DNA of 64,000 nucleotides from Clostridia bacterium (lineage in GTDB: Bacteria; Bacillota; Clostridia; Lachnospirales; Lachnospiraceae), in NCBI GenBank assembly GCA_910574255.1, contig CAJTAK010000009.1, positions 1-64,000 of the forward strand, given 5' to 3'. Of this stretch, positions 15,956 to 23,643 are shown piece after piece. The notes under the pieces were generated by a model. The model was not told the origin of the DNA, ran no database searches, and saw only the letters and a program-made list of their open reading frames with translations. Every line of letters starts with the position of its first letter. Position 1 is the stretch's first letter. The position numbers and the translations under genes were made by a program.

Positions 15956-18631
15956 ATGATAACAGATAATGTTTATATATTAAATTTACAAGCTAGTAAG
16001 ATTGTAAATAACAATTTTCAGATTAATAACAATAATCTACAGAAATACATTATTGGAACTATTCCATATAGCAAAATTTTAATAAAGATGCAGGAATTAA
16101 ATTTTAAAATTGAATATGACAAAAGACTAAGAAAATACCTCAACTATGATGTAATTAATGTTAATTTTGATAAATCCCTTAAAGAAATTGACAGTGAAAA
16201 ACAGGTATACATTATTGACAAGAAAAAGAATAAAGTAAATATAAGAAATGGAGAGTTTGGAAAAACATTAAAAAATAGTAAACAGTTAAGAAAAGAATTA
16301 TATGAAAATGGTTTTTTGCTTGATGTAAAAGTAAAAGGAAAGAAAATAAGTTATCTTAAACTTACCCATACTTCCAGTAAAGCAAGAGTTGGTGCTTGCA
16401 CATTTATCAATGAAAAATATGCAGAAGAAATGATTGCATATCTTAGAATGAATAAAGACTTTGAACAATATGAGGATATTGATTGGGTATCTCTTAATGC
16501 ATATGAAAGTTTGGTTATGTCTGCTATTAACAAAACAATCAAAATACCTAAAGATAGAATATGCCTTATTGCAGATGAAGAATATCCAATAACTTTATAT
16601 GGTGATGTGGTAGAACTGGATAAAAACAATAAGCTAGTAGTAAATACAAAATATATTGATAAAACATATAATGGGAAACAACTAACCAACTGCATCTTTG
16701 ATGGAGAAGGACTAAAGGATATAACCCTTAGTACAGGACATTCAATAGATCTGCTTAGAAACAGCTTCGCTAAATCATGTACATTGGAAACAGATATACT
16801 TGCTTTTATGCAGGATAATAATGTTGAGTACTTTGAAGATATGTTTGGGAAGAAATTTTATAAAGATAATTATCCTCTCTTGATTTTAACTCCATCATCT
16901 ATCAAGCTATTCAAATTTAAGAAATGCTTCAATGATAGCATGGAAGAAACATGGAATTATTACTTAGCTAATTGTGATGAAGAATGGGGAATAGTAAAAA
17001 ATGAAAAGCAATCAAGATATGGAAAATATTATAATCAAATTACATATCAGGTATTGAACAGCATCAAACTTAATGAGGATGAAGTAAATCAGCTTTTGGA
17101 AGATGAATATAAGTATATTGAATTACTTAAAAAGGATTTGGAAGTATTTAAGCATCATATTTCAGATAACCAAAATGATATTACCAAAAATTTTATTATA
17201 AGTATGCTCAATATGAATTCTGACTTCCAATATACAGAAATGTTCATCAATTTTAGAAAGAATGTTATTCAGAAATATACAGAAAACATTAAATCAGGAA
17301 ATGTAAAGGTAAAAAATCTTGATTATCATATCATGATAAGCCTCCCTGATAGATTGCTTAGAACCGCAGCCAAATTACCATTCAATGAACTGCCAAACAA
17401 ATATGATTGTTATACCACAAAATATAAAGAGGGAACAGAACTTTTCACATATAGAAACCCTCATATTAGTGCAGGAAATATATGCTTGTTAAACAATACA
17501 TATTATGCAGATGATTTAAAGTATTTTACCCTTAATGACAATGTAATAATTGTAAACAATGCTAATTCTGATTGTACTTCAAAGTGGAATGGTGCAGATT
17601 TTGATTCAGATTGTATAGGGGTAACTGATAGCAAATTATTAATCAATGCTTATAGGAACACTCCAAAGTTTGAGCTTCCAATCAATAACATTCCAATAGA
17701 TCAGGAGCAAAAAGGAAAAGAATTATATGAACTTGATGATAAAATTGCTAATAACTTAATAGGGGAAGTTTGCAACCTTGCAAGCCTGCTACAATCCATA
17801 TACTTTGATGGTAACTGTAAAGATGATAGAATTCCAAGATATGTCTCTATCCTTGCAGTAGCAAGCAATTGTGAAATAGATGGTGCTAAAAGATTATATA
17901 AAGTAAAGACACAAGAACTGTTAAATAAGATTAGAAATGATTTATCTGATATATTCCAAAGGGGAGAAATAAAGATTAAGAAAAACAAACTTAATGATGA
18001 AGAATTTGAAGAATTCCAAAATGGAAACAGTAATGTAATTTATGTTTATAAAAATGCACTGGTTCGCCCTATGTTCTTAAAGTATGCTCAAGCAGGTTAT
18101 AATAATTATGCTTATGAGTTTATGAACTGCACAATAGATATAATCATAAAAGAATTAGTCAAGTTTAATAGGAAATCAAGATTAAGAGAAAATAAGATAA
18201 TTCCTCTTTCAAGTTTTATAATTAAAGATAATATTTGTAGAAAATCTGACAGAAACCAAATTAAATCAATTCAGGATATTTTAAAAGATTATAAAGCAAA
18301 TTTAATAGATATAAAAACAGATTCCACATTAGATAAGCTTCAAAAGAAAATGCTTATAAATGACTTGCAAAATATAACTGTTGAAAGACTTGCTAAAAAG
18401 AAAATAAAAAAGGAAACTATATATACTATTATATATAGAATCTTTATAAAAAAAGATGAATTCTTTTATTCAAATAGAATGATTACTTTAGAATTTCTTT
18501 TATATTCGCATCCAGAAGAATATAAAGAATGTTTTAAACAGTTTGAAAATAATAATGTCTATAATCTTATTTCTGATGAAAATGGAACAATTGACATTTG
18601 GGGTTATAAATACACAAAGGAAGAAGCTTAA
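15956..18631 (+). CDS. Single-chain two-barrel RNA polymerase (YonO / RdRP-like)
   Basis: This 891-residue protein carries KWNGADFDSDCIG with the triad D548-x-D550-x-D552, the metal-binding DxDxD motif of multisubunit RNA polymerases and of eukaryotic RNA-dependent RNA polymerases. About 40 residues ahead is TYRNPHISAGNICLL, matching the RNP...G block of the RdRP/YonO branch. Other blocks are NCIFDGEGL and GHSIDLLRNSFAKSC (about 245-275) and WGIVKNEKQSRYGKYY (about 340). Phage SP-beta YonO and crAss-like phage virion polymerases are established single-chain members. The middle residue is Ser rather than the common Gly. It is the only long plus-strand gene of the prophage and is convergent with a mini-sigma gene. 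Expected role: transcription of phage genes. Confidence 0.85.
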   Translation: MITDNVYILNLQASKIVNNNFQINNNNLQKYIIGTIPYSKILIKMQELNFKIEYDKRLRKYLNYDVINVNFDKSLKEIDSEKQVYIIDKKKNKVNIRNGEFGKTLKNSKQLRKELYENGFLLDVKVKGKKISYLKLTHTSSKARVGACTFINEKYAEEMIAYLRMNKDFEQYEDIDWVSLNAYESLVMSAINKTIKIPKDRICLIADEEYPITLYGDVVELDKNNKLVVNTKYIDKTYNGKQLTNCIFDGEGLKDITLSTGHSIDLLRNSFAKSCTLETDILAFMQDNNVEYFEDMFGKKFYKDNYPLLILTPSSIKLFKFKKCFNDSMEETWNYYLANCDEEWGIVKNEKQSRYGKYYNQITYQVLNSIKLNEDEVNQLLEDEYKYIELLKKDLEVFKHHISDNQNDITKNFIISMLNMNSDFQYTEMFINFRKNVIQKYTENIKSGNVKVKNLDYHIMISLPDRLLRTAAKLPFNELPNKYDCYTTKYKEGTELFTYRNPHISAGNICLLNNTYYADDLKYFTLNDNVIIVNNANSDCTSKWNGADFDSDCIGVTDSKLLINAYRNTPKFELPINNIPIDQEQKGKELYELDDKIANNLIGEVCNLASLLQSIYFDGNCKDDRIPRYVSILAVASNCEIDGAKRLYKVKTQELLNKIRNDLSDIFQRGEIKIKKNKLNDEEFEEFQNGNSNVIYVYKNALVRPMFLKYAQAGYNNYAYEFMNCTIDIIIKELVKFNRKSRLRENKIIPLSSFIIKDNICRKSDRNQIKSIQDILKDYKANLIDIKTDSTLDKLQKKMLINDLQNITVERLAKKKIKKETIYTIIYRIFIKKDEFFYSNRMITLEFLLYSHPEEYKECFKQFENNNVYNLISDENGTIDIWGYKYTKEEA

Positions 18632-18648
18632 AAACTTCTTCTTTTTTA
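18619..18648 (+). terminator. Terminator of the RNA polymerase gene
   Basis: GAAGAAG and CTTCTTC arms followed by TTTTTT; the stop codon lies in the loop. Confidence 0.75.
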
Positions 18649-18751
18649 ATGAATACAACCAATTTTTAAAAAATAATATATATTATATATGCTATATATA
18701 TCTTGTTAAAAAATGAGAATTTTCTAAAAATATTTTAAATTATCTGATAAT

Positions 18752-18779
18752 TTGAAAATAGAGGAATATTCTTCCTCTA
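18752..18779 (-). terminator. Terminator of the sigma-like gene
   Basis: TAGAGGAA and TTCCTCTA arms directly after the stop codon, with a short T run. The arm sequence is nearly the same as in the terminator at 1174..1212. Confidence 0.65.
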
Positions 18780-19049
18780 TTAAACTTCTTCTGAAAATAG
18801 TCTTATATTATTCTTATGTTTGAATTCTTTATTAGAATAATTTATCATAGCATTTTTGATACAAACATAAGCATATGTACTGAATTTACCTTTATTTTCT
18901 TTATATGTATTTGCTGCACTTACAAGTGCCAACATACCTTCTCCTATCATATCTTCTTTATCAATATAAAAGTATGTATTTTTAAACCAATCATTATAAA
19001 CTCCATAGACCAAATTCATATTATCTGTTATTAGTTTATCTCTATCCAT
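18780..19049 (-). CDS. Sigma factor region-2-only protein
   Basis: With the start at ATG 19049 (GGAGGTG ahead), the product has 89 residues. It aligns in order with sigma-70 region 2: NMNLVYGVYNDW (2.1), DKEDMIGEGMLALVSAANTY (2.2, the core-binding helix, like DLIQEGNIGL) and KGKFSTYAYVCIKNAM (2.3-2.4, like YKFSTYATWWIR). Regions 3 and 4 are missing. T4 gp55 is an established phage sigma that also relies on a region-2-like part. It may redirect host polymerase or act with the phage polymerase that converges on it; both are inference. A gene remnant is possible but the frame and ribosome site are intact. Confidence 0.8.
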   Translation of the reverse strand: MDRDKLITDNMNLVYGVYNDWFKNTYFYIDKEDMIGEGMLALVSAANTYKENKGKFSTYAYVCIKNAMINYSNKEFKHKNNIRLFSEEV

Positions 19050-19094
19050 ATTTTTCACCTCCACTATATTTTAGATAGAAGTAAAAAATATATT

Positions 19095-19127
19095 CAAAAA
19101 AATAGAAGTGGTTTTACCCAACTTCTA
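19095..19127 (-). terminator. Terminator before the sigma-like gene
   Basis: TAGAAGT and ACTTCTA arms with additional pairing, followed by seven T on the minus strand. Confidence 0.7.
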
Positions 19128-19169
19128 ATAAAACAAACTTAATTGTTTTTAAAAAGGTTAGACTATTAT

Positions 19170-19523
19170 TCAAATGTTAGTAATTGTCAATTTATCATTC
19201 TTAAGGAACGAAATATAATGTTTAATTTCTTCATCTGTCAAGTCAACATACTCTCCTGTTGATTCATCAGCAGCCAAACAAAGGATGTTACCCCTGATAC
19301 CAATAGCATAACCATTCTCAAAAATTAATGTCCTGTTTATAGTTTCAAACAAAAACAAAAATTCCTCATTGAAAATCAAATCAATTGATCTCATTGTCTT
19401 TTCATTCTCGCTAATGGTTATCTTCTCAATCCTACCTTCCACCAATGCTTGATAGTGTTCCAGTTTTCCTTCAAACTCTATCACAAATGGTTCTCTGTTA
19501 GTACCTACAAAAATTGCTTTCAT
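19170..19523 (-). CDS. DUF3846-like protein
   Basis: Start at ATG 19523 after AAAGGAG gives 117 residues. The layout KAIFVG...FEGKLEHYQALVEGRIEKITI, then FNEE and a NGYAIGIRGNILCLAADESTGEYVDLTDEEI end, matches the DUF3846 type found on plasmids and phages of Firmicutes. Its function is unknown. It is last of a four-gene run (ArdC-like, 88 aa, 142 aa, this gene) with overlapping or nearly touching ends. Confidence 0.65.
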   Translation of the reverse strand: MKAIFVGTNREPFVIEFEGKLEHYQALVEGRIEKITISENEKTMRSIDLIFNEEFLFLFETINRTLIFENGYAIGIRGNILCLAADESTGEYVDLTDEEIKHYISFLKNDKLTITNI

Positions 19524-19534
19524 TTTTTCTCCTT

Positions 19535-19963
19535 TCAAATAAGGGGTAATCTATAAAAAGTTTCCCCGAACCTGTTAATAAGCTGTTCTCTCTGCTTCTC
19601 TGTAGCTGTGATTAAAATATAGTAGAATACAAATCCTGAAAAAGTCTGTTGCAAGGTTCTATGATCGCAGGATATTTCCATACATATTTTAACAATCTTC
19701 ATATCATCTTTCAGATTTTCTAATTTCTTTTTAAGAAATAAAATTTCTGAAATTTCCTGACCTTTTCTCGCTGCTATTGCATTCCTATCATCTGTCCTGT
19801 AATTTGGACTTTTTAATATAGCAAGCCAATGAAGAGAAAGCTGTTTCATTTCCTTGCTGTTCTTTAATTCTTCTGCCAATCCCTTATAGTCAAATGAATA
19901 GTTGTTTGTAATTCTCATAAACTGTCCTGCAATTGTTTTTGCATCTTGTGTAAAATCAATCAT
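19535..19963 (-). CDS. Unknown phage protein, 142 aa
   Basis: A soluble, mostly helical protein with a good AAAGGAG site. It has the run LHWLAILKSPNYRTDDRNAIAARK and a long charged helix (LFLKKKLENLKDDMKIVKIC). I do not recognise a family. It is 2 bases from the upstream gene, and its downstream neighbour starts 12 bases before its stop is fully cleared, so it belongs to the ArdC-like operon. Confidence 0.65.
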   Translation of the reverse strand: MIDFTQDAKTIAGQFMRITNNYSFDYKGLAEELKNSKEMKQLSLHWLAILKSPNYRTDDRNAIAARKGQEISEILFLKKKLENLKDDMKIVKICMEISCDHRTLQQTFSGFVFYYILITATEKQREQLINRFGETFYRLPLI

Positions 19964-19965
19964 AA

Positions 19966-20232
19966 CTACTCTCCTTTGTAATAAAATTCCTCAAACAAAT
20001 CATGACAATCTGATTCATTTGCAAGTCCATAATGACCATGATTCAATGAACCTGTTTCTGTGTTATAACTGCTCCAAAAAGCATATGTATCATTCTCCCT
20101 ATGTTTTGCAGATACCATCCACAAAAACCAATCATCAGAGTGATTACTCTTTCTTCTCACTTCTAAAACTTCATACTGTGGAAGATGCTCTTTGAAATAC
20201 TCTCTAACCTGTTCCATTACCTCTTTTTCCAT
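19966..20232 (-). CDS. Unknown small protein, 88 aa
   Basis: An acidic, aromatic-rich protein (SDDWFLWMVSAKHRENDTYAFWSSYN) with a strong AGGAGG site. Its ATG overlaps the stop of the ArdC-like gene (TAATG), so the two are coupled. No known family recognised; proteins of this look often accompany ArdC-like genes on mobile elements. Confidence 0.65.
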   Translation of the reverse strand: MEKEVMEQVREYFKEHLPQYEVLEVRRKSNHSDDWFLWMVSAKHRENDTYAFWSSYNTETGSLNHGHYGLANESDCHDLFEEFYYKGE

Positions 20233-21071
20233 TATGCTACCTCCTGGCTTTCCATCTCTGTAATGATTGCCTTTGCTTCTTTCTGAATATTTGTAAGTAT
20301 AGCTTTTAATTCCTTGCTGTTCTTATTTTTACTCCAATTTGCAATATAAGGAAAACTATATTCAGAAGTATCAATTCCGAAATGATTTGCAACAACAAAA
20401 GCTATACTCTCCGCTTCTATTTCACATTGCTGTCTGCCTTTATCTGTTCTTTCTACATGAAGCCTGCTATGTGCTATCTCATGTGCCAATGTCTTAAATT
20501 TCTGTAAGTCGCTCATATTTTTCTTTACAACAATTTTACTATCTGTTGCGCTAAAAAATCCCTTCCTGTCCTCTTTCAAGTTCCAATAGAAAATGGGATA
20601 TTTTGATACTTTGCTTAATACAGAAATAAGTTGTTTGACTTCATCAGAATCGCCTTTTAACTCTTTACAAAGATGTGGAAAATCATCACCTTCTGTTTGA
20701 GAAATATCAAATACATTACCTAATGTAAAATAGCAGAATTCTTTTTCAACTATTTCTCCATCTACCTCTATTTCCCTTTTGTAAGGGTGTGGTATCAGTA
20801 TCTTAATCGCCTTACTGCCTTTCTTAATCATTCTATTAAATTCAGTCTTCCATTTGTTTGCACCTGTTACAATGCTTGCATCAGGACATTGCAGCATAAT
20901 GAGTAAACTGTTATTAATAGAATATTTGTGAAACTTCGCCATTGTCTTAAGATAGTTCTTGTAGTTCTCACTTGCAAAAACTCCCTTTACTCCAACCTCG
21001 ATCTGTTGAAATGCTTTCTGTACTTCAACCTGATAACCACTTGTTTTTTTGTTTTCATCTTCCTTTGTCAT
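20232..21071 (-). CDS. ArdC-like protein with zinc metallopeptidase domain
   Basis: Start at ATG 21071 behind AAAAGGAG gives 279 residues. Residues 15-130 match the ArdC N-terminal ssDNA-binding domain (KNYLKTMAKFHKYSINNSLLIMLQCPDA and TGANKWKTEFNRMIKKGSKAIKILIP). The C-terminal half has the zinc motif LAHEIAHSRLH (HExxH) of ImmA/IrrE-type peptidases. ArdC proteins protect incoming DNA against restriction on plasmids, so an anti-defence role on phage entry is likely. It shares a long conserved leader box with the DUF262 gene upstream. Confidence 0.82.
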   Translation of the reverse strand: MTKEDENKKTSGYQVEVQKAFQQIEVGVKGVFASENYKNYLKTMAKFHKYSINNSLLIMLQCPDASIVTGANKWKTEFNRMIKKGSKAIKILIPHPYKREIEVDGEIVEKEFCYFTLGNVFDISQTEGDDFPHLCKELKGDSDEVKQLISVLSKVSKYPIFYWNLKEDRKGFFSATDSKIVVKKNMSDLQKFKTLAHEIAHSRLHVERTDKGRQQCEIEAESIAFVVANHFGIDTSEYSFPYIANWSKNKNSKELKAILTNIQKEAKAIITEMESQEVA

Positions 21072-21087
21072 AGTCTTTTCTCCTTTT

Positions 21088-21147
21088 AATAATAGTTTGA
21101 AACTAACCTTTTTATAACTTACAAATATATAGTACAAAATATTTTTT
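21088..21147 (-). promoter_or_regulatory. Conserved phage leader box, copy 1
   Basis: In gene direction the box reads TATTTTGTACTATATA, a spacer, TATAAAAAGGTTAGTTT, C, AAACTATTATT, then the ribosome site. About 50 of 60 bases agree with the copy before the first DUF262 gene. It contains the inverted repeat TAGTTT-AAACTA and an ATTATA-N17-TACTAT promoter candidate. Confidence 0.6.
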
Positions 21148-21151
21148 ATTT

Positions 21152-21182
21152 TATAATAAAAGGGGAGAAATTAATCTCCCCT
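21152..21182 (-). terminator. Terminator of the first DUF262 gene
   Basis: AGGGGAGA and TCTCCCCT arms followed by TTTTATT; the stop codon lies inside the hairpin. Confidence 0.72.
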
Positions 21183-22388
21183 AGAATCTGTCCAAAACTT
21201 CAACCTTCCAATAACATTTTCCTTTTTAGATGTACTGCCTTGACAATAGAATTTCAATCCAACCTGATTATCATAATCAGTCAAGAACATTTTCAGTCTT
21301 GTTTTGAAGAAATCACTATCATTCGCACATGCAAGTATCATAGGCAAATGAATCTTTTTGAGGTTCTTGTTCTTCTCTTTTACAATTGAATCAAGAAAAT
21401 CAATATTTTCTCCTACAATGTTAAGCACATCCATAATTTCTTTTTCATCTGCAAGAAGCAGATACCTGTAAACCTCTTTACCACTGAAATTCTTATAATC
21501 AAAATTGCTAATCAAGATGCAACTTTGAATCAGAATAACAGTATCTTCATCCTTCAAGGTCTGCCCATTTGTAAGATTGCATTTTTCTTTAATGAAGGGC
21601 TTGTTTAAAAGTTCCTTTATTTTGTCAAGTAATGCAATGGTGCAATAGGATCGGCTTTTCTGTGCAGATGATAAAGCCACACCTGAATTGTACCTTTCAA
21701 ACAGCATGAAAATATCGCTGTCTGTGCAGTTTACATAGGTAACAACATTGATTTGTCTGCTTTTCAGCTTCTCTTTGGTATCTTCATCAAGTTCTGCATA
21801 CTTCTTACCAAAGACTGTCAACCCTGTGTCCTTCCTGTTTATGTATTCATCTAAACAGGATAACCGCTGTTTTCCATCAACAACAAAGAAGTTATTGTCA
21901 ATTGCACAAATGATGATTTCCTGTGGAACAATATTCATCAAACAGCTTTCTAAAAACTTCTCCTTGTTCTTCATACTCCATTGGTTCGCTTTTCTTTGTA
22001 CACTGTGCCCCATGTCATATTTATTTCTTTTGACATTGTACATCAGTGTAGAAATAGGGGTATTTGCAGAACTGCTTGTGAATGCCTTGATTTCAGGTTG
22101 CTGTGGAACAGGTTTTTCTTCCTTCTTAGGAGTTTCAACTTTTGGTTTTTCCTCTTTTTTAGGAAGTTCTGCTTTCTGTTTTTCAGGCTGCTTAGCTTCT
22201 GCCTTTGTTTTTTCCTTTTCAGGAGTTTTAGGTTCAGCATTGGGCTTATCCTTTTCAGGTATATCCTTCTTAGCTTCGTCAACCTTAGCAGGTGCTTTTT
22301 CCTCAACCTTCTTTGCAACCTCTGCAGGTTTCTTTTCTACATCCTTCTTGATTTCTTTTCCAATAACTTTCTTTTCTTCTGCTATCAT
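21171..22388 (-). CDS. DUF262 domain protein with Lys/Pro/Glu-rich N-terminal tail
   Basis: ATG 22388 follows AAAGGAG and gives 405 residues. Residues 1-110 are a low-complexity Lys/Glu/Pro tail with repeats such as KKEEKPKVETPKKEEKP. Then come DUF262 (ParB/GmrS-N type) motifs: VQRKANQW, FFVVDGKQRLSCLDEYI and FMLFERYNSGVALSSAQKSRS. The DGxQR motif binds nucleotides in characterised relatives. It lacks the C-terminal HNH domain of the type IV restriction enzyme GmrSD. It is paralogous to the gene at 23644..24615. Role unknown; anti-restriction or host-takeover is a guess. Confidence 0.8.
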   Translation of the reverse strand: MIAEEKKVIGKEIKKDVEKKPAEVAKKVEEKAPAKVDEAKKDIPEKDKPNAEPKTPEKEKTKAEAKQPEKQKAELPKKEEKPKVETPKKEEKPVPQQPEIKAFTSSSANTPISTLMYNVKRNKYDMGHSVQRKANQWSMKNKEKFLESCLMNIVPQEIIICAIDNNFFVVDGKQRLSCLDEYINRKDTGLTVFGKKYAELDEDTKEKLKSRQINVVTYVNCTDSDIFMLFERYNSGVALSSAQKSRSYCTIALLDKIKELLNKPFIKEKCNLTNGQTLKDEDTVILIQSCILISNFDYKNFSGKEVYRYLLLADEKEIMDVLNIVGENIDFLDSIVKEKNKNLKKIHLPMILACANDSDFFKTRLKMFLTDYDNQVGLKFYCQGSTSKKENVIGRLKFWTDSRGD

Positions 22389-22404
22389 AGTAGCATCTCC
22401 TTTC

Positions 22405-22463
22405 AATAATAGTTTTAAAAACTAACCTTTTTATATTTACACTAATATAGTACAAATATTTTT
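22405..22463 (-). promoter_or_regulatory. Conserved phage leader box, copy 2
   Basis: Same order as copy 1: TATTTGTACTATAT, spacer, TATAAAAAGGTTAGTTTT, TA, AAAACTATTATT, then AAAGGAG. Both copies carry ATTATA 17 bases before TACTAT and an inverted repeat just ahead of the ribosome site, where a bound protein or RNA hairpin could block translation. Confidence 0.6.
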
Positions 22464-22484
22464 GAAAACTATAATAAATATTTA

Positions 22485-22506
22485 ATTATTTTGTACTATA
22501 TATATG
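22485..22506 (+). promoter_or_regulatory. Third TTTTGTACTATAT element, plus strand
   Basis: ATTATTTTGTACTATATATA faces the opposite way from copy 2 and opens the gene-free stretch to 22842. A shorter match, ATAGTACAAAA, is at 62-72. These are candidate phage promoters or operators. Confidence 0.45.
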
Positions 22507-22730
22507 TATAGAAAACTAGGGTAGCTTTTGCTAATATTAAACAGGAAATGATAAGAAGTTTTTTAGGTTTTACATAACCTAATATTGAGAATGACATTCT
22601 CCATTTGTAACAAGAATGTGCAATACATCAGGACAGATGCTAATTATATATGAATAAGGATTTTCTGACTAGGAAGGTCCTTTATTTATGCCCTACAATC
22701 TCATATAAGCCCCATACAGGGCTTTTATAA
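22507..22730 (+). ncRNA. Possible structured phage RNA
   Basis: No gene lies between 22389 and 22842. After the plus-strand element the sequence folds into TTAGGTT-TTACA-TAACCTAA, then GAGAATG-A-CATTCTC (perfect 7 bp), and ends in a terminator hairpin at 22705-22729. A promoter-like start, stacked hairpins and a terminator suggest a short RNA of about 220 nt. It matches no family I know. Confidence 0.3.
22705..22729 (+). terminator. Terminator-like hairpin
   Basis: AAGCCC and GGGCTT arms around CATACA, flanked by TTTT on the plus side and a similar run on the minus side. Confidence 0.5.
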
Positions 22731-22800
22731 TCCTTAATAGGTATTTTATCATCTAACTACAAATTATCGCTTAAAACTCCAATTAGGGGCTTCTATTGTT

Positions 22801-22818
22801 TTGTAACCTATGTTACAA
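22801..22818 (+). promoter_or_regulatory. Operator overlapping the promoter of the 22843 gene
   Basis: The perfect inverted repeat TTGTAAC-CTAT-GTTACAA overlaps a TACAAT -10 box at 22814-22819. This is a typical repressor site; the repressor is not evident in the window. Confidence 0.55.
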
Positions 22819-22842
22819 TAGTACCTGAAAGAAGGTATGCTC

Positions 22843-23157
22843 ATGAATATTATTGAAAAGTACAAGTATAAAAAATGGATGGAAACAGATAATGAATTAC
22901 TGGATGATGAATTGATTGAGATTCTAAAGAGAGATTTAAATGATGAAACTCTTGAATGCTTTAGATTTTCTGATGTTAATGAAATTCATAGAGTTATATT
23001 ATCACATTATAGAAATGTAAATAATAGAACATTAGAACTAACAACCTGTAAAATTCTTTTGATGCATTTTGAAGATTCTTTTGATTATTATAGAGAACAT
23101 GAAGACAAAGTAGATCTGAAAGAAGCTGTTGCAGAACTGCAAGAAAAAGAGGGGTAG
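22843..23157 (+). CDS. Unknown small phage protein, 104 aa
   Basis: ATG 22843 is chosen over ATG 22837 because AGAAGG stands at proper distance only from the second. The product is acidic and helical (KKWMETDNELLDDELIEILKRDL) with no recognised domain. It has its own promoter with an operator palindrome and a terminator, so it is a separately controlled unit, possibly regulatory. Confidence 0.6.
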   Translation: MNIIEKYKYKKWMETDNELLDDELIEILKRDLNDETLECFRFSDVNEIHRVILSHYRNVNNRTLELTTCKILLMHFEDSFDYYREHEDKVDLKEAVAELQEKEG

Positions 23158-23168
23158 TTAGCCCCTCT
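23148..23168. terminator. Bidirectional terminator between convergent genes
   Basis: AGAGGGG and CCCCTCT arms around TAGTTAG with T-rich tails on both sides. It serves the genes ending at 23157 and 23168. Confidence 0.65.
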
Positions 23169-23560
23169 TATTTGCATATCATATTTTCTAATTCTGCAGC
23201 AACTTCTTTCATTTTATCTCCCTGTTTTTGATAAATCCCCTCTTTCATCAAATGAGTAAGATATATAGCTCTTTCTATAATCTCTCTTGTCACATCATAA
23301 TCTTCTGAAATTCTATCAGCAAGTTTTTTTGATACCAATTCATTAGGAAAATGATACATTTCAGGTCTTAATACTTTTAAAACTTCTTCCTCTCTAATAT
23401 CATTTTCTTTTCTAAAAGCAAAATTCATAATTCTATTAAAAACTGCATAAAATTCTTCTGGTTCCATATATATGTATCCATTTCCACAATATTGTATAGT
23501 TCTAACGATTTGAGTTGATATGTCGCTTGCAATATTATAAATTTTATCTTTTCTATCCAT
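23168..23560 (-). CDS. Unknown phage protein, 130 aa
   Basis: A helical protein (DRKDKIYNIASDISTQIVRTIQYCG ... RISEDYDVTREIIERAIYLTHLMKEG in parts) with an AAGGAG site. No family recognised. It lies alone between two terminators, downstream of the second DUF262 gene. Confidence 0.6.
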   Translation of the reverse strand: MDRKDKIYNIASDISTQIVRTIQYCGNGYIYMEPEEFYAVFNRIMNFAFRKENDIREEEVLKVLRPEMYHFPNELVSKKLADRISEDYDVTREIIERAIYLTHLMKEGIYQKQGDKMKEVAAELENMICK

Positions 23561-23576
23561 TTTCTCTATCTCCTTT

Positions 23577-23615
23577 TAAAAAAAAATACTCCACACCCTT
23601 TACAGTATGGAGTAT
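23577..23615 (-). terminator. Terminator of the second DUF262 gene
   Basis: ATACTCCA and TGGAGTAT arms followed by eight T on the minus strand. Confidence 0.72.
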
Positions 23616-23643
23616 ACCATGTTATCAATAATTTGTCCATTGT

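Noticed and set aside
18780..19049. Calling the mini-sigma a full ECF sigma factor
   Set aside because: There is no region 4 helix-turn-helix and no room for one before the terminator that touches the stop codon.
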